NCBI GenBank assembly: GCA_965277775.1
Contig: OZ255843.1
Span: 310,001 to 374,000 of the forward strand
Source of the DNA: G965195345 sp965277775
GTDB lineage: Bacteria > Pseudomonadota > Gammaproteobacteria > CAKMZV01
Direction of reading: 5' to 3'
Length of the DNA stretch: 64,000 bases
Part shown: piece after piece, positions 41,001 to 50,500 of the stretch
Numbering within the stretch: position 1 is the stretch's first letter
Layout: every line of letters starts with the position of its first letter
Made by a program: the position numbers and the translations under genes
The notes under the pieces: generated by a model
Database searches by the model: none
Told to the model about the DNA's origin: nothing
What the model saw: the letters and a program-made list of their open reading frames with translations, nothing else

Positions 41001-43979
41001 GACTGGCGGGTCATTAACAGGGGTTACTGTGAGCACCACTTGAGCGGTTGAACTCACTATACGACCATCACTGACGCTGATAGAAAGGGTTGTAACACCA
41101 TTCGCATCCCCTCGGCTTGATATACGAACGTCTGAGGCTGAGGTTGTCACTCTAATCACCCCTGTGGTGGATTCAGTCACAGTAAAAGTGAGCGGATTGC
41201 CATCAACATCGGTTGCTGTGGCAACGGTCATAGCACCCACAAAATCTTCTAATCTTGTTAATGTTGCACTTGGAATGTTTAAGCTTGGTGGATCATTAAC
41301 GGGTGTGACATTGACCACCATTTGAGCCGTTGTATCTTGTGTGCCATCATTGACGGTAATCGTTAAGGTGGTTTGCCCATTGGCATTGCGTAGGCTTGAT
41401 ACAAGGACAGCTGAGGCTGTGGTTGTGACCGTGACGACCCCCGTGGTGCTTTCAACCACACTTAACAGGAGCGGATCACCATCATCATCATTTGCTGTGG
41501 CAATGGTTAGAGTACTCGCAAAATCTTCTGCGACGGTTAAAGCCGCAGTTGGAATATTTAAAGTCGGTGCATCTTGAACAGGCGATACCACGACAATAAT
41601 CTCAGTAGAATGAGATTGCCCACCCGTATCTCTTGCTAACACAGTTAAGGTCGCTGTGCCGTTGACATCTCTTATAGCAGTCAGGGTGATACGGTTAGTG
41701 ATTGTGCTCTGACCAACGACTGGGGTCGATACAACTGCAGTCACAATAAGTTCGGATGCACTGACTAAGACGGTTATGGTATCAGTCGAATCAGCATCGG
41801 TGGCTGTGGTTTGAATGATAACTGACGTTCCAAAATCTTCTCGCACGCTAATCAAATTAGTAGAGACTGTTACCACGGGGGCGGCACTGGGAGTAATGCT
41901 TACACTGACTGTAATTATTTCAGTAACCGCAACCCCTGAGCTGTCAACCACTCTAAGGGTTAAGGTGGTTCTGCCCGAAGCACCAGCAATGGTGTTAAGG
42001 ATAATGGCATTCGCTGATTGGGTTACTGTGACCACTCCTGTGTTGGCATCCATCACTGTGAAAGATATATTGTCATCTTCTACATCACTTGCTGTGGTGT
42101 TAATGGTGATGGGAGAAAAACCACCCACAGTGGAGATGCTATTGCTTGAAACGGTTAAAGTCGGTGTATCATTAACGGCATTCACTGTGACTATCACTTG
42201 GGTAGAAGCACTGGCTTGACTATCACTCACCGTAATGGTTAAGGTCGTCTGACCACTGGCATTAGCAATGCTTACCACTTGGGGACCTGCAGATGATGTA
42301 CTCACAATGACTACACCAGACATGGATCCAGCGACACTCAATGTCAATGTATCGTTCTCTATATCGGAACGATTGACTGTGATTAGTCGAGTCGTTGCAA
42401 AATCTTCATTGAGCGTCAAGGCGGTCGTTGAAACGCTTAAGGTCGGTGTATCATTGACAGCCGTAACTATCACGGATACTTGGATTGAAGTGCTGGTTGT
42501 ACCATCACTAAGGGTAATCGTCAGCGTTGTGACGCCACTGATATTATCTGTACTCCTTAGTTGAACATCTGCGGATGATGTACTCACGCTGACAATTCCA
42601 GAGGCAGATTCAGCCACAGTTAACGTCAAAGTCGTGCTATCAATATCGGTTCTGGTTGTTGCGATCAATACTGTTCTAAAATCTTCAGCCAAGGTCAAGG
42701 CGCTGGTTGAAACGGTTAAGACTGGTGGGTCATTGACCGCAGTCACAGTGACCCCCACTTGAGTGGTTGAACTTAAGTTGCCATCACTGACACTGATGTT
42801 CAAAGTGGTACGGCCATTCCTATGGGCAATGGCTGAGACTGAAACACCTGAAGCTGAGGTGGTCACAGTGACAATCCCCGTGGAGGATTCAGTGACAGTC
42901 ACTGTCAGGGCATCGCCCCTATCCACATCAGCAAATGTCGCCACTGAGTTAGCACCATCAAAATCTTCTAATACAGTTAGAGTGGCTGTTGGGACTGTTA
43001 GGGTTGGTGGGTCATTAACAGCTGCAACCACAACAACAATCTCAGTAGAATTTGTTTGCCCACCGTCATCGGTGGCGCGGAAGGTTAAGGTTGCTGTACC
43101 ATTGAGATTAGCAATGGCTGTTAAGGTAATGGTGCTCAAATCGTTGGTTCGGGTGGATATCTCAACGTTAACAAGACGCATTGATGTTGTTACTGCTAAG
43201 GTTAGGGTCGTACTGTCAGAGTCTGTGACCGTGGTTCTGATGACCACAGAGCCAAAATCTTCTTGCACACTAATGCGGTTAGTCGAAACCATCAACACGG
43301 GTATGGCACCAGCCCTGACGGTCACATTGACAGCAATGGTTTGAGTCACTGTACTACCAGAACTGTCAACCGCTATGATGGTTAGGGTGGTTTGACCTGA
43401 AGCATTCGGAATGCTACTCAAATTAATGGCATTCACTGATTGGGTTACTCTAACCACCCCAGTTGTGGACTCAGACACGGTGAAAGTTAAATTGGCATCT
43501 TCAATATCACTTGCTGTGGTGTTAATGGTAATCGGAGAAAAGCCACCCACAGTTGAAATGCTGTTGCTTGAGACGGTTAATGTCGGTGGGTCGTTAACGG
43601 CTATCACCTGCACCACCACTTGCGTTGCGGTGCTCAATGTACCACTGCTGGCAGTAATGGTTAAGGTGGTTCGCCCACCGACATTAAGAATGCTCGATAC
43701 AGAAACGCCCGTGACTGAAGTTGTGACATTGACCACACCCGTTGGGGATTGACTAACCCTTATGTCTGTTGCATTGGTTGCGGTGGCAATCCTAAGAGTT
43801 GAACTAAAGTCTTCACTGAGTGTCAAGGCGCTACTTGAAACCGATAATGACAAACTAGTGCTGGGCACAGCAGGTGCCGGCGTGTCACTGCTACCACCGC
43901 CGCCACCACCGCTACAAGCCGTCAACAATGCGGATAAAACCAAGGTGGTCGTTAAGGTGCTCAGAGCGCGCTGATTCAC
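32055..43979 (-). CDS. Giant surface lipoprotein, copy 2 (3,974 aa)
   Basis: The giant predicted adhesin begins in frame at a GTG (MNQRALSTLTTTLVLSALLTAC), giving a normal-length lipoprotein signal with a GGGGGG tether and Ser at +2. Many cadherin-like domains follow. Two copies of a module then appear: spacer FTLSTSAVSLSxxGSQLDR, C-type-lectin-like domain (about residues 2075-2246 and 2760-2941; ARALGGHLVNINSVEEYSFV, YFGLVLPKRLFPGELSWIT, VIYEFPQG), then LNGDTINTSNWSGTDSNGG. After more cadherin-like domains comes an Fn3-like segment with PCNGTSC (about 3413-3520), then seven FG-GAP repeats to the C-terminus (GAVYLY). The lectin-like domains lack cysteines. Upstream DNA encodes the longer leader of copies 1 and 3, but with a one-base deletion at 44085-44093. 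Ligand unknown; a surface-binding role is inferred. Confidence 0.88.
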   Translation of the reverse strand: MNQRALSTLTTTLVLSALLTACSGGGGGGSSDTPAPAVPSTSLSLSVSSSALTLSEDFSSTLRIATATNATDIRVSQSPTGVVNVTTSVTGVSVSSILNVGGRTTLTITASSGTLSTATQVVVQVIAVNDPPTLTVSSNSISTVGGFSPITINTTASDIEDANLTFTVSESTTGVVRVTQSVNAINLSSIPNASGQTTLTIIAVDSSGSTVTQTIAVNVTVRAGAIPVLMVSTNRISVQEDFGSVVIRTTVTDSDSTTLTLAVTTSMRLVNVEISTRTNDLSTITLTAIANLNGTATLTFRATDDGGQTNSTEIVVVVAAVNDPPTLTVPTATLTVLEDFDGANSVATFADVDRGDALTVTVTESSTGIVTVTTSASGVSVSAIAHRNGRTTLNISVSDGNLSSTTQVGVTVTAVNDPPVLTVSTSALTLAEDFRTVLIATTRTDIDSTTLTLTVAESASGIVSVSTSSADVQLRSTDNISGVTTLTITLSDGTTSTSIQVSVIVTAVNDTPTLSVSTTALTLNEDFATTRLITVNRSDIENDTLTLSVAGSMSGVVIVSTSSAGPQVVSIANASGQTTLTITVSDSQASASTQVIVTVNAVNDTPTLTVSSNSISTVGGFSPITINTTASDVEDDNISFTVMDANTGVVTVTQSANAIILNTIAGASGRTTLTLRVVDSSGVAVTEIITVSVSITPSAAPVVTVSTNLISVREDFGTSVIIQTTATDADSTDTITVLVSASELIVTAVVSTPVVGQSTITNRITLTAIRDVNGTATLTVLARDTGGQSHSTEIIVVVSPVQDAPTLNIPTAALTVAEDFASTLTIATANDDDGDPLLLSVVESTTGVVTVTTTASAVLVSSLRNANGQTTLTITVNDGTQDTTAQMVVNVTPVNDPPSLNIPSATLTRLEDFVGAMTVATATDVDGNPLTFTVTESTTGVIRVTTSASDVRISSRGDANGVTTLSISVSDGRIVSSTAQVVLTVTPVNDPPVLTVSTNALTLAEDFATFLIGTTRSDIDSNTLTLTVAESATGVVTVTITDAGVQVANITDTNGVTTLTLSLSDSELTATTQVVVTVTPVNDPPALSVSTTALTLNEDFSTTEVITVSRSDIDSNTLTLTVSESTTGVVSVTITDAGVQVANITDTNGVTTLTISLSDSELTTTAQVVVTVTPVNDPPALSVSTTALTLNEDFATSVLIGTTRTDIDSNTLTLTVAESATGVVTVTITDAGVQVANITNTNGVTTLTISLSDSELTTTAQVVVTVTPVNDPPALSVSTTALTLNEDFSTTEVITVSRSDIDSNTLTLTVSESTTGVVSVTITDAGVQVANITDTNGVTTLTISLSDSELTTTAQVVVTVTPVNDPPTLSVSINNLSLNVDFSTITINVTLSDVEDSTLSFSVVDSNAGVVTITTLTNTILVNAIAGASGQTTLTVSLVDSSGTTVTQTISVIVSPTPNSAPVLVVSTNHISVQEDFMGSVVIRTTVTDADGDTITISVSSTSRFVDVAISTPINGKSTITNSITLTALSNLHGTTTLNVQAMAAGQSVSTNVVVVVASVDDTPTLTVSSNSITTVGGFSTITINTTASDIEDSALSFAVQASPVNVVRVTTSANAIILNAISGATGQTTLTVRAADLSGTTVTRTISVNVINSAPVLMVSTNLISVQEDFMTSVMFSITAADIDGDTITISVSSTTHLVDAALSIPINGQSTITLSAINNANGTTTLNVQAMADRQSVSTNVVVVVAPVNDTPTLTVSSNSITTVGGFSTITINTTASDIEDSTLSFTVSAVPTGVVTVTTSANAITLNAIANVTGQSTLTVRVVDSLGTMVTQVISVIVSPTPNSAPVLVVSTNRISVQEDFNGSVVIRTTATDAEGDTMTLSVSSTSRLVDVAISTPINGKSTITNSITLTAITDLNGTTTLTVQARDIGGQSTFTEIVVVINAVDDPIRFTLSTSAVSLSVHGSQLDRIVNAISISKPDNKALRAQIRVTTSGDNIFSANPIPVVSFTTNALTTTTTLISTVSTAQLYFTVAPNGTGTGTLVVQLTDLDNSITTQQTMVVSVNSVNVPPVIAQYNSSLTRLTVYGGRLYANDVTSSTIGISRFLTTARALGGHLVNINSVEEYSFVRSPASSGLVSREAYFGLVLPKRLFPGELSWITHDSTIAYGYSSTNGITNHTLYPGQYSLPWATGDAGIGLLANRFGPTTTVSNWTIFSDGSGGVIYLVDNGGDIPPRDRNVIYEFPQGLPIASNSTPIRVISSASVRLTGYDLNGDTINTSNWSGTDSNGGSAVFTSVYTQTGIQSVNMVYTPPANFDGQTTVVVTLQVNSLSTTYAISFIVDGAPNIALSTNAITLNEDFGTFDIGTTATDQGVSTSLPFSVRASTSGIVTISTSVNNIQLSAVQHANGPVTLTVQTIDAASQSTSALIVVNVQAVNDTPTLTVSTNSISILGGVSIITIDTTATDVEDGLLSFSVQSSTTGMLSITTSANTIVLDTIYNASVQTTLTVTVVDSSNTTVVQTIAVNVIITPSATPVLTVSTNLIRVDEDFPNPVVIRTTATDAVGDTIMLSVSSSSYLVDAVLSTPIDGVSTITNTITLTSMTNLNGTTTLTVRATDGGGISVTEQIVVVVNPVDDAISFTLSTSAVSLSAPGSQLDRIVNGINISNPGNKTLSAQFQVTSSGDPIFSTNPAPVVSFTTNALTTVITLASTTPTAQLYFTIAPNSTGTATLTVHLTNLATSDSTQQTLVVQVNPVNVPPAIVPASSSLTRLVVHGGRLYANDATASTIGISRFLTTARALGGHLININSAEEYSFVRSPTSSGLLSSEAYFGLVLAQRLFPGELSWITHDSTIAYGYSSTNGITNHTIYPGQYLLPWATGTGNVGLQANRFGSTTTVSNWTIFAGVGSGVVYLVDNGGDGLNPDGSPVRDRNVVYEFPQGLAPTSINPISLNSGTNVNISLTGFDLNGDTISTNDWSITDPNGGSAIFNHTTGNTGVQTVIMTYTAPANFSGQTTVAVTLLVNGLSTTYAISFMVDGPPTIALSTNAITLAEDFSNFVIGTTVTDQGVSGNLPFSVQTTSMGIMNLSTTINSIQFSGATNFFGTVTLTVQATDSTAQTASTLVVVTVQAVNDTPTVSFSTDNISTLGGFSPITIDTTATDVEQSVLSFSVQASPKGVVSISTNSNAIVLSPIVGGSGRTTLTVSVDDGNKIGIQTIAVNVMVTTSASTPVLRVSTNLISLQEDFAATFMIGTTATDVESGTLVVTVSSTTHLVNTVISTHSIALSSVADLFGTTTLTVRARDAGGVFVSTEIVVIVASVNDTPTLSVSSNTVILSSASLLLGVTASDLEDGALSFGTSSGQGYVNIALTTTRLTLTRLYQSGQVILTLTSTDTDGGTASTVVRVTIPPFLDVTTGIKTLDFAWSAVSATSHYQLRSNPDGNSGFTDLSTTGIVVSPNSTDIKQTTAQGLVSLHRYIPRVVDPQYEVYPCNGTSCGASIGNMVVLTNAQLNGMIGRLQANNPDSEDYFGFSVDLSGDGNTLAVGAYGERGSSTGVNGAQSNDSANTGAVYLYRRMGGVWSQQAYIKASNSDPNDQFGWSVSLNDDGNTLAVGANLEDGSATGVNGAQNGSSTNDSGAVYVFRFSSSTWSQQAYIKASNTGDGDRFGHAVALSGDGNTLAVGVPNEDSRSRGVNSIQNNDGSDLGATYLFRFDGGMWSQQAYIKASNAPFFGDRFGQSVSLNKDGNTLAVGAFFEDGSSTGVNGAQNLSTGLTDNSGAVYVFRFSSSTWFQQAYIKALNVFNATQFGWSVDLNDDGNTLAVGANQDRSNSIGVNGAQNEAGPINSGAAYVFRFSTGTSTWSQQAFIKASNAGRDDHFGYSVSISGNGNALVVGAHLEDGSAIGVEGTNNGSSTNSGAAYVFEFANDRWAQQAFIKASDTSPNARFGESVSISSDGGTIAVGARGVNTNMGAVYLY
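39890..41020. repeat. 282-bp repeats in copy 2, alternating as a 564-bp unit
   Basis: CACTGAGGCT recurs at 39941, 40223, 40505 and 40787, exactly 282 bases apart. Units 1 and 3 are virtually identical and units 2 and 4 are near-identical, so the last duplication copied a two-domain (188-residue) block. Confidence 0.9.
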
Positions 43980-44539
43980 TGATTTGAATGCACTGATCAG
44001 TCTAAAAACAACCTCACCCTTGAACGTGAGATTAAATAGACTGAGAGCCGTTCTTTGGCATAATTGAATGAAAGAAAACTGATGAAAAAATTTGCAATAA
44101 ATTTATATTTAAAGCCCTTGTGTAGTTTTAATAATGACTTAATCATTGTATTGATCCTTATTCTTTCAGTGGTAGTTGTTATTATCTACAATGTTGGGAA
44201 AAAGTAATAGGTTTAGGTCATTTCTTCCTTTACTATGCGTGTTTTTATTGACGATAAATTCATTGGCAGAACCGATTGGAACTTGTTTTTAGTAAACAAT
44301 TTATCCAGTGATTCCCCAGCAACCCAATCTCAAAATAAATGTGATTTTTGGAAATGTATCAAATCGCAATTCCAAGCCTAAGGCTGATTATTTTGAATGA
44401 AAAGAGCTAATTCATACGTTCATTTATTGACAAATCAGACAATGAACCAAATTTAGTCAATGAAAGGTAGAACAGAAAAGCCTGCACTACTCAGTATCGC
44501 TCATAAGAATAAAGGCTAATCAATGACTGGGAGACAATA
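43980..44539. other. Upstream region of copy 2 with broken leader frame, plus duplicated intergenic DNA
   Basis: From 44146 (ATG, preceded by AAGGA) the minus strand encodes MIKSLLKLHKGFKYKFIA, the leader seen in copies 1 and 3. It leaves frame at A6T3 (44085-44093), where copy 3 has A6T4; the frame resumes as QRTALSLFNLTFKGEV and runs into the lipoprotein signal. The stretch 44160-44539 duplicates 31675-32054. No other gene is visible in these 560 bases. Confidence 0.75.
44085..44093. repeat. A6T3 tract at the copy 2 leader frameshift
   Basis: The equivalent site in copy 3 reads A6T4 on the plus strand, and in copy 1 the same codons are kept by a substituted sequence. The missing base separates the conserved ATG and ribosome site from the lipobox of copy 2. 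Confidence 0.75.
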
Positions 44540-47500
44540 TTAATACAGGTAAACGGCACCCGTATTAGTGTTCACACCCCATGCGCCTACGGCAATTGCG
44601 CCACCATCACTGCTGATACTGACTGATCGACCAAAATTTGCATCATCGGAAGGGTCAGACGCTTTGATAAAGGCTTGTTGAGCCCATCTGTCATTGGCAA
44701 ATTCAAACACATAGGCTGCACCCGTAGCGTCAATGATCGCATTGTTGTTTCCTTCAACCCCAATGGCTGAGCCATCTTCAAGTTGTGCCCCCACAACAAG
44801 CGCATTGCCATCACCGCTGATACTCACAGAAACACCAAAGAAATCGTCTTCGCCAGTATTCGAGGCTTTGATAAACGCTTGTTGTGACCAAGTACTGGAA
44901 CCTGTACTGAAGCGGAAGACATACGCTGCCCCATAATCACGAGAACCACCATTCTGCGCCCCATTGACGCCTGTAGAGTCGCTCGGATCGCCAACTGCAC
45001 CCACAGCAAGGGTATTGCCATCATCGTTCAAGTCCACTGACCAGCCAAATCGAGCACCTGAGAACACGTTTGATGCTTTGATATACGCTTGTTGGAACCA
45101 GATGCTGGATGTCGTATTAAAACGAAATAAATACACCGCCCCTGCTGCAAAATTTCCGCTAAAGGCACGATTATGTTGATTCCCATTAACCCCAGTACTT
45201 AAGTTATGCTCAAAAGGTGCCCCCACCACCAGAGTATTGCCATCTTTATTTAAACTGACAGATTGACCAAATCGATCTATTGACAGGCTATTTGATGCTT
45301 TGATGTACGCTTGTTGCGACCACATACCACCATCAAATCGAAATAAATAAGTGGCCCCTGAATAATTCTCCAAATTAATGGGGATACTATTGATGCCCCT
45401 GGATGAACTGCCTTCATTTCGTGCCCCCACGGCCAGAGTGTTGCCATCTCCACTGAGCGCCACAGCATAGCCAAATTCAAAGTTTCGTCCTGTATTCGAG
45501 GCTTTGATGTATGCTTGTTGTGACCACATGCTACTGCTGAAACGGAATACATATACTGCCCCAGAATCATTAGTGCCATCATTCTGCGTCCCATTGACGC
45601 CAGTCGATGAGCCATCTTCTAAATTCGCCCCAACCGCTAAGGTATTGCCATCGTCATTTAAACTGACGCTAAAGCCAAATTGATCTCCCATACTCGGATT
45701 TGATGCTTTGATGTACGCTTGTTGCGACCACGCACCACCTATGCGACGGTATAAATATACCGCGCCTGTAGCAGAAGAGATATTATTCTGTACCCCATTA
45801 ATGCCAGTTGATGAGCCACGCTCACCATATGCCCCTACGGCAAGGGTATTGCCATCGCCACTCAAGTCCACTGACCAGCCAAATAGATCTCCTGAGTCTG
45901 AGTTATTTGCCTGAAAACGACCAATCATGCCATTTAGTTGCGCATTGGTCAAAACAACCGTGTTGCCAATAGGAATCCCACAAGATGCACCATTACAGGG
46001 ATACACTTCGTACCGTGGATCGGTAACAATTGGTATGTAACGGTGTAAGGATACCAGACCTTGGGCTGTGGTCTGCTTAATATCCGTGCTGTTAGGACTG
46101 ACCACAATGCCTGTTGTACTTAAGTCCGTAAAACCCGAGTTGCCATCTGGATTGCTTCGCAATTGATAATGGCTCGTAGCAGAGACCGCACTCCAAGCGA
46201 AATCAAGGGTCTTAATACCCATTGTCACCTCCAAAAATGGCGGTATTGTGACCGTAACAACCATTGAAGTCGTACCACCATCTGTATCGGTCGATGTAAG
46301 GGTCAACAAAACCTGACCTGATTGGTTTAATCGAGTTAAGGTCAAGCGTGTAGTGGTGATTGCAATATCAACATAGCCTTGTCCTGTTGAGGTGCCAAAA
46401 GATAAGACACCATCCTCCACATCGGAAGCTGTGACATTCAGTATTAATGATGCTGAACTCAGTCTTACTGCGTTTGATAGAACGGTTAGAGTGGGTGTGT
46501 CATTAACAGACGCCACAATAACAACAATCTCAGTTGACACAAATACCCCACCATCATCCCTTGCGCGCACGGTTAAGGTGGTGGTGCCAAAAATATTTGG
46601 TAATGAACTCAAAGCGATACTATGGGTTGAAATCACCATATTAACCAAATACGTTGTTGAACTGATTGTGACGACCAAAGTCCCATCCTCAACATCGGTC
46701 GCCGTGGTATCAATCACCACAGAGCCAAAATCTTCTTGCAAACTGATTAGATTCGTGGAAACCCTCAACACAGGTGTTGAAGCGCTTGTGGTCACCATAA
46801 CGTTGACCGCAATGGTTTGAATGCCTGTTTTACTTCCATTATCAATTGCGCTGACAGTTAATGTGGTCCGCCCCGATCCCCCGACTATGGGAGACAACAC
46901 GATGGCATTGCTATTGGTACTTATGGAGACTACACCTTGAGGTGAGGCTTGTGCTGTAAAGGGTAAAGTACCCTGCTCAACATCAGTGACCGTCGTGTCA
47001 ATCGTAATGGGCAAAAAGCCACCCAATGTTGAAATATTGTTAGTAGAGACAGTGACTGTTGGGGTGTCATTCACTGCTTGAACGGTAACCACGACCAGTG
47101 TTGAAGCAGTTTGCGCGGCTGAATCTGTTGTTTGAACCGTTAGTGTGACCAGACCATTGAAATGGGACGCGCCAGAAAATTGAATGGAATTAATGGTGGT
47201 GGATAAGTTCACAAGGCCCGTAGAGGTCGTTTGAACTGAAAAAGGTATGTTGCCACTAACCCCATGATCGGTCACAGTGGTGCCGATGACAAAGGTGCCA
47301 AAATCTTCAGCAAGCGAAATAGCATTGGTTGACAAGGCAATGGTGGGCGGTCCATCCACTATGAATGAAATGGCATTGGTGGTACTCAAACCATTCACTA
47401 GTAAGGTGACCACAACCGTTGTTTGCCCACTAAAATTAGCTGGCGCAGTATATATCAGATTCACCGTCTGAACGCCTGAGCTTTGAGAAATGTTGCCAAT

Positions 47501-50500
47501 GCTCGTTGTCCCAGTCGTTGCGACTGCAGACCAATCCGATGTGTTTATGACATCACCATTCAAATCAAAACCCGTCAAACCTATGGTGGCACTTGAGCCA
47601 GCTCTGACATAATTAGACACAGTAGTAGCTGGTGCTAAGCCTTGGGGAAACTCATAAATCACATTGCGATCACGCGAATCTTCCACATCATCAACCAAGA
47701 AAAACACACCGCCATTACCAACAGCATAAATTGTCCAATTGAAAACGGTGGCAGGGAAGTTGTTTCTATGGGCAATCAGTCCAGAATTACCAGCAGCATT
47801 ACTCCAGGGCAAGGGGAAATGACCTGGATAGATCCTGTGATTAACGGTATCATTAGCAGAGGAATAGCCATAGGCAATGGTGCTGTCGTGTGTTATCCAA
47901 GATAGTTCACCAGGGAAGTCTTGTTGCGGTAAAACCATGCCTAACCAAGACTCACTGATTATTAAACCATTTGTTGGTGTTGAACGCATAAAAGAAAATT
48001 CTTCGGCCGAATTGATATTGATCAAATGTCCACCCAAAGCGCTTGCAGTGGTCAAAAATCTGGAGATGCCTATACCAGACGCTATCGTATCATTGGCATA
48101 AAGACGGCCACCATGAACAACTAGACGGCTAAGGTTTGAACTGGCTGGGGCAATGGCTGGGGGTACATTTACGTGATTAACCTGTACAACTAAAATTTGT
48201 CGAGTGCTCTCTGAAGTAGTCAGATTAGCGAGATGTACCGTCAGAGTGGCCGTGCCTGTTTGGTTAGGCGCGATTGTAAAATACAATTGCGCCGTTGACG
48301 TGGTTAAAGTCAGCGTAGTTAAGGTCGTTAGAGCATTGGTGGTAAAGCTCGCTACAGGGGTTGGGTTGGCTGAAAAAATAGGGTCTCCACTACTTGTCAC
48401 CTGTAATTGAGTACTTAAGGTTTTATTGCCTGGGTTGCTGATGTTGATGCCATTTACAACGCGATCAAGCTGGCTGCCAGGCGCAGATAGGCTGACTGCA
48501 GCGGTTGATAGGGTAAACGATATGGCATCGTCAACTGGATTGACCGCCACCACAATCTGCTCTGTAGAGGAAATGCCTCCACCATCGGTTGCTCGAACGG
48601 TCAAGGTTGTTGTGCCATTGAGATCGGTCAACGAAGTTAAGCTGATACTGTTGGTAATGGTGCTCACACCATTGATTGGTGCGGATATTACGGCATCGAT
48701 AATGTGTGAGGATGAACTAATTGAAACAATGAGTGCATCACCATCAGCATCCGTCGCAGTGGTTCTGATAACCACAGGGTTAGGAAAGTCTTCATCGACG
48801 TAAATAAGGTTGGTGGAAACCGTCAACACAGGTGTCGCGCTTGGTGTTATTATGACATTGACGGCGATAGTTTGAACCACAGTTGTATTTGAGGTGTCAA
48901 CCGCTGTAACGGTTAAGGTGGCGTGAACTGAAGCATTATAAATGGAATCCAATGCAATGGCATTCGCTGAAGTCGTTATGCTGAGCATCCCTGTGGTTGA
49001 AGATTGGACTGAAAAAGACAAGGGTCCATCCTCAACATCTGTTGCTGTGGTGTCGATAATGATGATTAAAACGCCACCCAAAATTGAGATGCTATTAGTG
49101 GAGAGGGTTAAAGTTGGCGTGTCATTGACTGCTTGTACATTGACCACAATCAAAGCTGAAGTAGATTGTGAGACTGAATCTATAGACTGAACCGTCAAAG
49201 TGACTGGACCATTAGCATTTTGTACAGATGATAATTGAATGTTATTGGCTGAGGTGGATATGGTCACAATGACACTCGTTGAAGCGCTCACCGAAAATGG
49301 CAAGCTCGTACTAACGCCCTGATCAGTGACCGTGGTGCCGATGTTAAAGGTGCCAAAATCTTCATTAAGTGTAATAACATTGGTTGACAAGGCAATTGTG
49401 GGTGGCCCATCCACAATAAATGAAATGGGATAGGTGGAACTCAAACCATTGACTTGTAAGGTGACCGCAACCGTTGTTTGCCCACTAAAATTAGTTGGCG
49501 CAGTATAAATCATAGTCACTATCTGAACGCCTGAATTTCGAGAAACATTGTTAAATGTCGCTGAACCACCATTGGGGTCGGTGATCGACCAATCATTTGT
49601 GTTTATCGCATCGCCATTCAAATCAAAACCCGTCAAACTTATAAGAGCATTTGTTCCAGAAATTAAGGAAGTTGGGTTTATAGTCGTTGGTGTCATACCT
49701 TGGGGAAATTCATAAAACCCACGACGTGCACCATTTGCATCACCCGAATCTCCTAAAAGGAAAAATCCCTGTGTATTGGAATAAACCGTCCAATTGAATA
49801 CGTTGGTACCGCTTCTATTGGCATCCAGTCCAGCAGCAGCGTCCCAATTCAAGGGAAAATGACCTGGATAAACGGTGAGATTACCGGCGCCATTAGCAGT
49901 GGCATAACCATAGGCAATGGTGCTGTCATGCGTTATCCAAGATAGTTCACCAGGGAAGATAGGTTGTGGTAATGCCAATCCAAACCAAGCATTGTGAACT
50001 CGTGCATCTACGCCTCTCACAAAATCGAATTCTTCAACCGAATTGATATTCATCAAATGCCCGCCCAGAGACCGTGCTTGTTCCAAAATCAAAGGAACTG
50101 TTAATTCTAATGATGCATTGGCGTATAGACGACCACCATGAACAACAAGATTGGTAATGCTTGAGACGGTTGGGACAATCGTTGGAGGCAAATTGACTGA
50201 ATCGACTTGAACCACCATGGTTTGTTGCGTCATTATTGAAGAGTCCAGATCAGTCAGCTGTACAACCAGCGTGGCCGTACCAATGCTGTTAGGCGCGACT
50301 GTAAAATACAACTGCGCCGTTGAAGCAACTGATGTCAGCGTCGCTGTGGTTGTTAGGGCATTGGTGGTAAAACTCACCACAGGGATTGGATTGGCTGAAA
50401 AAATATTGTCGCCACTCGCCGTAACCCCAATCTGAGCCCTTAGAGTATTGTTATCTGGATTGCTGATGCGGATGGCATTTATGATGCGTTCAAGCTGGCT

